NCBI GenBank assembly: GCA_019633425.1
Contig: WSUB01000055.1
Span: 124,001 to 188,000, forward strand
Origin: Tulasnella sp. 424
Lineage: Eukaryota; Basidiomycota; Agaricomycetes; Cantharellales; Tulasnellaceae
Length of the DNA stretch: 64,000 bases
Direction: 5' to 3'
Below, in pieces: positions 59,862 through 64,000 of the stretch. Each line of letters begins with the position of its first letter. Position 1 is the first letter of the stretch. The translations under genes and the position numbers were made by a program. Below the pieces are notes generated by a model. The model was not told the DNA's origin and ran no database searches. It saw only the letters and a list, made by a program, of their open reading frames with translations.

Positions 59862-60538
59862 ATGAACGTATATGCAGTGGGATCTAGACACTCGTACTCG
59901 GGAGACTCTACTGTCGTACCACCACCTCCGGAATTCCCTTTCTTGCTACCTCCGCCACCAAGACCACACCCCACGCCTTTGCCCGGCCGGGGGCATGTAA
60001 AGCTGCTATCACGGAGGAATCTCGTTCAAGAAGCGCATGATTTGAGCGATGAAGAGGCGGAAGTTGATGATGCTGTGAGCCTTGGCTTCTCAAGAAGCCG
60101 ACGTTCAAACAACTAAGTAACCAGCTCGTCTGCCCCAGCTGTTGGCCGTTCGAAACAGAGGTGCATCGTTTCTTATTCCACTCGGAAAGAGGTACACTCT
60201 ATTAGAAGAAAGAGCCGATGTGGGTATCGTAACTTTAATTTCATACAGTCAAGAACTAATACAGGCAAACGTTTCAGTTACAGGCAGGTTCGGACAGTAC
60301 ATCGACCGAAATGGATGGGGGCTCTGAGCACGGAGAGTCTCCGGCAGAAGACGGCGACGGAGAGGATGAAGAAGAAGAACACGACCTTGATGCTAGTATG
60401 GAGAACTTGGATGAAGAAGACGAGGAGGATGACGAAGAGGAGGATGAAGGGGAGGACGATGATGAAGAAGCGGAAGAAGATGATGGGAGCAGTGAATACG
60501 AATCTCCAGAACCCGAACCACTCCGACGAGTAACATAG
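59862..60538 (+). CDS. small acidic hypothetical protein
   Basis: Exon 1 (59862-60074) encodes MNVYAVGSRHSYSG, a proline-rich patch (VVPPPPEFPFLLPPPP) and EEAEVDDA. Intron 60075-60283 (GT...AG, phase 0) joins to AGSDSTSTEMDGGSEHGE and a long Glu/Asp run (60360-60500). The stop is at 60536-60538. About 155 residues, disordered. No family is recognised. It may be a nuclear acidic protein. The model rests on frame continuity only. Confidence 0.5.
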
Positions 60539-60585
60539 GATTCTCGATCAACGAGAATGATCATTACCGTCATTACTCTACCCGG

Positions 60586-62715
60586 TCAATAGTCGTCATC
60601 GTCATCGTCGAACGCTGCATAGGGATCTCGCACGTGTCCCCTTGACACTTCTGCCCTCGGTCCCCCATGCAACCCGGGAGCTTCGTCCGATACTTCAGGA
60701 GCCGCAGCAGGTATGGAGTTGGTCTGCACGAGCTGGGTCCTCCGCTCATCGATGGCTGAGCCGCCCGCGAGCTCTTGCCACACGTCATAAAGATATCTAT
60801 GAAAACAGCGCCCAATCGTCAGGATAAGGTGTCAGCGGAGAAATTTCTGTGCCAAAAGCTCACTCTGCATCCAATCCCGCACTCCAGCCCTCTTGTACCT
60901 CCTGAATCCCCACCCTGATGCAGACCTCGCGTAGGCTTATGTCGACTGAGCGTTCTGCGAGAACGATGTCTCGCTGAGATACCGTTCCATAGAGTTCTCG
61001 AACGTCAACGATATGAATTGGCTTCCGATGAGGTTCGGATGATCGCTGGGGGGTGGGCGTCGGAGATGCAGTGTGGAAAAGACGTCGCTCGTAAGGTTCG
61101 TCTTTGAAACGGGCTGAAGGTCCTTGGTGGTAGTAATTGGAGGAACGGCGAGGTGGAGGTGAATGCTCCCGGAAGTCACGATACCGCACGTCATTGTAGT
61201 TCGAGTACCGATCTGGGCTGGCTCTTGAAGCTTGGTCCCTATTCCTTGCGATGGCAGATGTCTTGGACGGATCTAGCAGGTCGTGCAGCCCGACTGTCAT
61301 GCATGTAGTGTCAATCTCGAGCGAACGAAGGACTTGGAGAGCGTGTTGAGCGTTATAAACGAGAAGGAGGTGGGGTTTTGTTGGGTCTGTTGTATGGCTT
61401 GAAAGGATATCCTCAAAGTGTGTTCGGACGAGCGGTGCGCAATCCTTCGCTGCTAAGACTTGGGTCTTGCCCCTCTCCTCTGGAATGTCCTACATAAGGG
61501 TGGTTTGAATTAAATGGGATGCACACGGTACAGTAAGGCCATGAAAAGGCATACCTGTGGCTTGCCTTGGGTCCACTTGTCTCCTTTCCTGGAGAGGAAC
61601 TGGTATTCCTCTATCCTGAAGTGCGTGATTGAATGGACCTCTGACACGGCACCGCCTTCGCCATCTCGTAGCTTGACATCAGACCAGGCTATGTCGAGAA
61701 GAACGTCATCCTCCGAATTCCTAGAGGGACTCCAGAGGTTGAACGTGAGAGTGGAAACGCCAGCGAATTGCCCATCCCATCCGTTGAGATATCTCGACGA
61801 TTTGGAGGGGCCAAGTCGATTGTACATGCCAAGATAAAGGACTCTGAGAAGAGGGAGTACGGTGAGTTACTGGAAAGACGACCAGATAGGACTTCCTCAC
61901 CTGGAAAGTTCGAACCCGCTTCTCCTTTGGCCAGTAAGCATCTTCCTTTCAAGATTGGTTTCAGCAGCGAACGCCTTGTTCGCTTGACTCGTGTCCATTC
62001 CACCAGCTCTTGCCTTCTGCTTTTTGTTCGTCGTCGCCTTGAGAGTGTTCATCTTCTTTCTGAGCGCTTCGCTCGATGGGAACGTAATGGGAGAGAGCGA
62101 GCGAAAAGTAGAGGAAGGAAAAGGTCTACCACCATCGCGAATTCGGTAGATGGTCTCTTTGGGGAGACGGAGCTCTTCAAAGATGCTTTCGAGCTGGTCG
62201 AACGCGACGAGTAGACATGACGTTCCGTCTGGCCGAATCCCTGCAGGAACGGGAATGATGACCGTTAAGGGTGGGTGCGGAACGCCTTTTTCGGGACGAC
62301 AGCCTGCTTACCCAATGTCATTTCGGCATGCTCGGGATTAATTTGGCTTCGAATCGCATTCCGAGGAGGTAGCGTTTGGAGTTGCCCGTATTTCTCGATA
62401 GGAGAAGGAAAGAGGGTTTTATGGATATTATTGTCGTATAAGAAGATGTGGGCCAGTTCTGGTGGATACACCCATTTGTTGGTCTGGGCACTATGGCCGC
62501 CCATCTGGAACCATCCTACGTCCTTAAGTGGGGCCATGCGGATTTGAGGATCAGCTTGTTGGTCGCGACGTGCGTTAGTTGGCAGAAGGATGGGAACGCC
62601 TTTGATTGAATATAGGTAAACAGGGTCCTCCGACACGCTTGCCCCTGTTTGGCCGCCTCATGCATCCCCAGACCCAATCGCTAATAATACCAGCGGGGAG
62701 TTCGGAGGTGCGCAT
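60586..62715 (-). CDS. possible RNase-H-fold protein of the Gfd2/YDR514C type
   Basis: The start is MRTSELPA at 62715. A 46-bp intron joins it in frame to GASVSEDPVYLYSIKGVPILLP. Then come PPELAHIFLYDNN..., PAGIRPDGTSCLLVAFDQLES and LGMYNRLGPSKSSRYLNGWDG. The strand LLDIAWSDVKL precedes HFEDILSSH and HLLLVYNAQHALQVLRSLEIDT, which resembles the exonuclease fold of Gfd2-like proteins, although the first acidic motif is not canonical. The tail ends in a run of Asp (DDDDDY, stop 60586-60588). At least five introns. Function is uncertain; the fold is a guess from the pattern of strands. Confidence 0.55.
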
Positions 62716-63155
62716 TGCCTGGACAAGTTTACATCTCAAATATAATGCTATGGCCATTTGGGCCGTGAAATATAAAGAATGGTCGGACAGTGTCGAGGTA
62801 TGGAGATTTATGAGCACTGCAGAGATACCTGGAAGACGTGAATTTCCTGACCAACGCTGTTATATGGCTAATACACGGCCACATACATTCCGGAATTATT
62901 TGGGATTGAGACACTAGCGTGTGGTTTCAGCCTCAAAGTCGCGAAATAATGCTCTGAACGCGAGTGCTAACGAGCCAGAGGCTAGCGAGCCTAATTTACA
63001 CAGTTGCGTAGTCCTACATTGAGGTTTCTGGCAATACGTCTCCCAAACAAAGTAAAGCTCCGCCTTCCAAGCTGAGTTGTTGAACGCGCGCTTGGCCTTG
63101 TTTGCTCTTGTAATTCAAGTCCTGACCGCCGATCACTACCACCGCGTTCGCTACC
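62716..63155. other. intergenic region
   Basis: Nothing is recognised; it is likely a shared upstream region of two divergent genes. Confidence 0.4.
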
Positions 63156-63960
63156 GTGACACTGCAAGGTATGTTGGGTTTTCGGCTTGCATTACCACCT
63201 ATGGTCATTCAGGCTATACAAATCTCGCAGACGAGAAGAGATTCGTCTATCTGGAAGGAACTCCAGAGCGCCGCCCTCACCCTCCTGACCGACAACGCCA
63301 CTTGGGTACCAAGCCTATCAGCCATCGAGTGTGCGGAAGCATTGGCAAGGGTATAGTATTTACATATCCACTCTGAGACATTTTAACTAAATATCTTCAT
63401 CTAGGATGCATTCCCTAACGGGAATCAGCTCGGCTTTGCAATAACAGCCACTTGGCTCGAGAACTCTGTGAGTAGTTTGAAGGCCCTTCGTGTCGCACTG
63501 GACTGAGATCCTCGCTAAGGTTCAAATGGAGCTCGCCGCGCTTTGGACCCCTGCAGCAGCATCCCATTCGGAGCGTCAAAACGCAATGCTCGATATTCGG
63601 GCCGGTCGTCTCTTCGTGCCCTGCATCCGGCTTCAGGCAGTTCAGCAGGAGGTAGTTGAGGACGTCGACGCGTTGCTGCTTGACGCTGTCCGGCGTGACC
63701 ACCCCACGCCTGCGCGGTGGGATCTAGACCGCCAAGGGCGACCGTATCCAGCAGGCGACGGCAAAGGGCATTATTTGGCCCTAAAAGATCATATGCTTGC
63801 CAGAGAGAGATGTAAGTGTGATGCAGAAGCGCGTGCTGGATGCACAGGCGCAGCAACTCGATTTGAGGTCGGAGATCGAAGAGCTGCAACGGATGATCGC
63901 GGGCTTGGCTGTCGAAGATACGACGTGTACGTACCCACCCTAAATTGAGAGCGGGACGGG
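63156..63960 (+). CDS. unrecognised protein, perhaps incomplete
   Basis: Exon pieces read in order: KELQSAALTLLTDNATWVPS, LSAIECAEALA, DAFPNGNQLGFAITATWLEN (after an intron ending near 63403), then VQMELAALWTPAAASHSERQ and QAVQQEVVEDVDALLLDAV (after GTGAGT at 63469). From 63810 a frame change is needed to reach a coiled-coil segment (MQKRVLDAQAQQLDL, EIEELQRMIAGLA). The gene may continue past the window edge. No family is recognised. Confidence 0.35.
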
Positions 63961-64000
63961 ATAACAACCTGTTTTCTCATTTAAGCAAACGACCCGAGAT

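Noticed and set aside
60274..60573. Minus-strand poly-Ser frame
   Set aside because: It is the complement of the acidic Glu/Asp run of the plus-strand gene.
63800..63830. A 15-bp GTAAGT...CAG 'intron' joining two frames
   Set aside because: Far shorter than any plausible spliceosomal intron; a one-base indel or a different gene model is more likely.

Overview
The window is nuclear DNA of a filamentous basidiomycete, most likely an Agaricomycete. Genes carry many short introns (about 45-70 bp, GT...AG), and the content includes a DUF6535 membrane protein, a NACHT-WD40 (STAND/NLR-like) protein, F-box and BTB proteins, a chromodomain Ty3/gypsy retrotransposon, Helitron remnants and a hAT relic. 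No species is claimed.

Layout. 1-1514: 3' end of a sacsin-like/BTB gene, a paralogue of the complete one at 10.8-19.6 kb. 1957-9608: a transposon nest. Two Helitron 3' ends lie as an inverted pair, and one is interrupted by an LTR retrotransposon (3078-9266, minus strand) with a perfect 5-bp target duplication. The sequence gap at 8941-9039 lies inside its 5' LTR and looks like an assembly artefact. 10837-19585: a giant protein with two GHKL (Hsp90-like) sacsin modules and a C-terminal BTB domain. 19.8-35.7 kb: a conserved housekeeping block of MCM7, an Ecm15/UPF0045 protein, ATG9, TAP42, a DUF6535 protein, a mitochondrial PDK/BCKDK kinase and a Rab6-type GTPase, with the hAT relic in one gap.

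35.9-41.0 kb: two tandem RBR (RING-IBR-RING) genes that also carry an N-terminal domain with a Gln...Cys...Asp-x-His pattern typical of papain-like deubiquitinases. A degenerate third piece lies at 49.8-50.3 kb. 41.2-43.2 kb: medium-chain acyl-CoA dehydrogenase. 44.2-49.3 kb: the NACHT-WD40 gene, with a TGA at a WD-motif tryptophan. Then tRNA-Val(AAC), an F-box protein with a frame break, an Irs4-like EH-domain protein, UPF1, a small acidic protein, a possible RNase-H-fold protein and an unrecognised gene at the right edge.

Themes. The accessory part is dominated by protein-quality-control, ubiquitin and NLR-type modules (sacsin-BTB, DUB-like/RBR, F-box, NACHT-WD40), next to very conserved replication, autophagy, TOR/phosphatase and RNA-decay genes. 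The strongest leads are the DUB-like/RBR fusion pair, in which one copy has lost the catalytic RING2 cysteine, and the tandem sacsin-BTB paralogues. The retrotransposon also shows a canonical -1 slippery site and a possible self-priming site. Exon boundaries were read by eye from splice signals and frame continuity, so starts of multi-exon genes are less certain than their conserved cores.
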